Positions 21,351 to 21,365 of a DNA stretch of 21,365 nt are shown piece after piece. Source of the stretch: an uncultured Christensenella sp. (GTDB taxonomy: Bacteria > Bacillota > Clostridia > Christensenellales > Borkfalkiaceae); the NCBI GenBank assembly GCA_910585785.1, contig CAJUEV010000018.1:1-21365 (forward strand). The letters are read 5' to 3'. Numbering within the stretch: position 1 is the first letter of the stretch; each line of letters starts with the position of its first letter. A program made the position numbers and the translations under genes. The notes under the pieces were generated by a model. It saw nothing but the letters and a program-made list of their open reading frames with translations. It ran no database searches and was not told the DNA's origin.

Positions 21351-21365
21351 GGCAGAAAATAATTA

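Larger units (their letters stand above)
21204..21365 (+). repeat. 102-bp tandem repeat containing a tRNA-Leu 5' half
   Basis: 21209-21263 is identical over 55 bp to 21311-21365, a period of 102 bp. Going left, one mismatch (C 21208 / G 21310) and then TGCT in both copies. The window ends inside the second copy, so the copy number is unknown. Between the copies lies an A-rich 47-bp stretch (21264-21310). Confidence 0.85.

Noticed and set aside
21204..21365. CRISPR array
   Set aside because: Only two copies are visible, the 55-bp unit is a tRNA half rather than a CRISPR-type repeat, and no cas gene is present.

Overview
The window looks like the replication-origin neighbourhood of an endospore-forming member of the Bacillota, most likely Clostridia. 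The evidence is the conserved origin set (jag, yidC, yidD, rnpA, rpmH, dnaN, rsmG, yyaC, parA, parB), several parS-like sites and DnaA-box clusters, and the sporulation/germination genes spoIIR, sleB, ypeB and yyaC. A genus cannot be given from the sequence alone. I saw no phage, transposon or CRISPR locus.

Layout. 1-3600: a conserved protein of unknown function (minus), GTP-type PEP carboxykinase with its own promoter and terminator, and a tiny XRE-type repressor gene behind a long inverted-repeat operator. 3600-7730: a leftward block jag-yidC-yidD-rnpA-rpmH-dnaN. The rpmH gene (44 codons) is short but clear, and its promoter overlaps the dnaN stop. 7730-10500: two AT-rich regions with DnaA boxes (7728-8106 and 9932-10496) surround rsmG, a SLOG/DUF1273 gene and yyaC. 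The second region has three perfect same-strand DnaA boxes plus one near match, followed by a parS site. 10500-14410: ftsH, parA, parB, rightward. 14630-15390: an XRE regulator and a translationally coupled small protein that resembles the regulator's own C-terminal domain. 15450-18900: leftward spore genes ypeB, sleB and spoIIR; YpeB carries a very basic 200-residue N-terminal extension. 19019-21365: a stand-alone ABC-type ATPase, tRNA-Val/Gly/Cys, a GtrA-family membrane protein, and at the right edge a 102-bp tandem repeat built on the 5' half of tRNA-Leu(UAA).

How it fits together. Genes diverge from the 7.7-10.5 kb interval, as expected for leading-strand coding around oriC. dnaA, recF, gyrB, mnmE and mnmG, the usual neighbours, are absent; dnaN is co-directional with rpmH, and the two DnaA-box regions are separated by rsmG-SLOG-yyaC where other bacteria have dnaA. 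ParA/ParB and the parS sites would handle origin segregation. spoIIR, sleB and yyaC sit close to the origin, and sleB and spoIIR have promoter motifs resembling forespore sigma factors.

Most worth a second look: the bipartite origin without dnaA; three genes whose start codon lies exactly 6 nt after the -10 box (probable leaderless mRNAs); the basic YpeB tail; tRNA-Val with C33; a stem that brackets tRNA-Gly; and the tRNA-Leu half-gene tandem repeat, whose exact 55-bp match at the end of the window could also be an assembly-graph effect.
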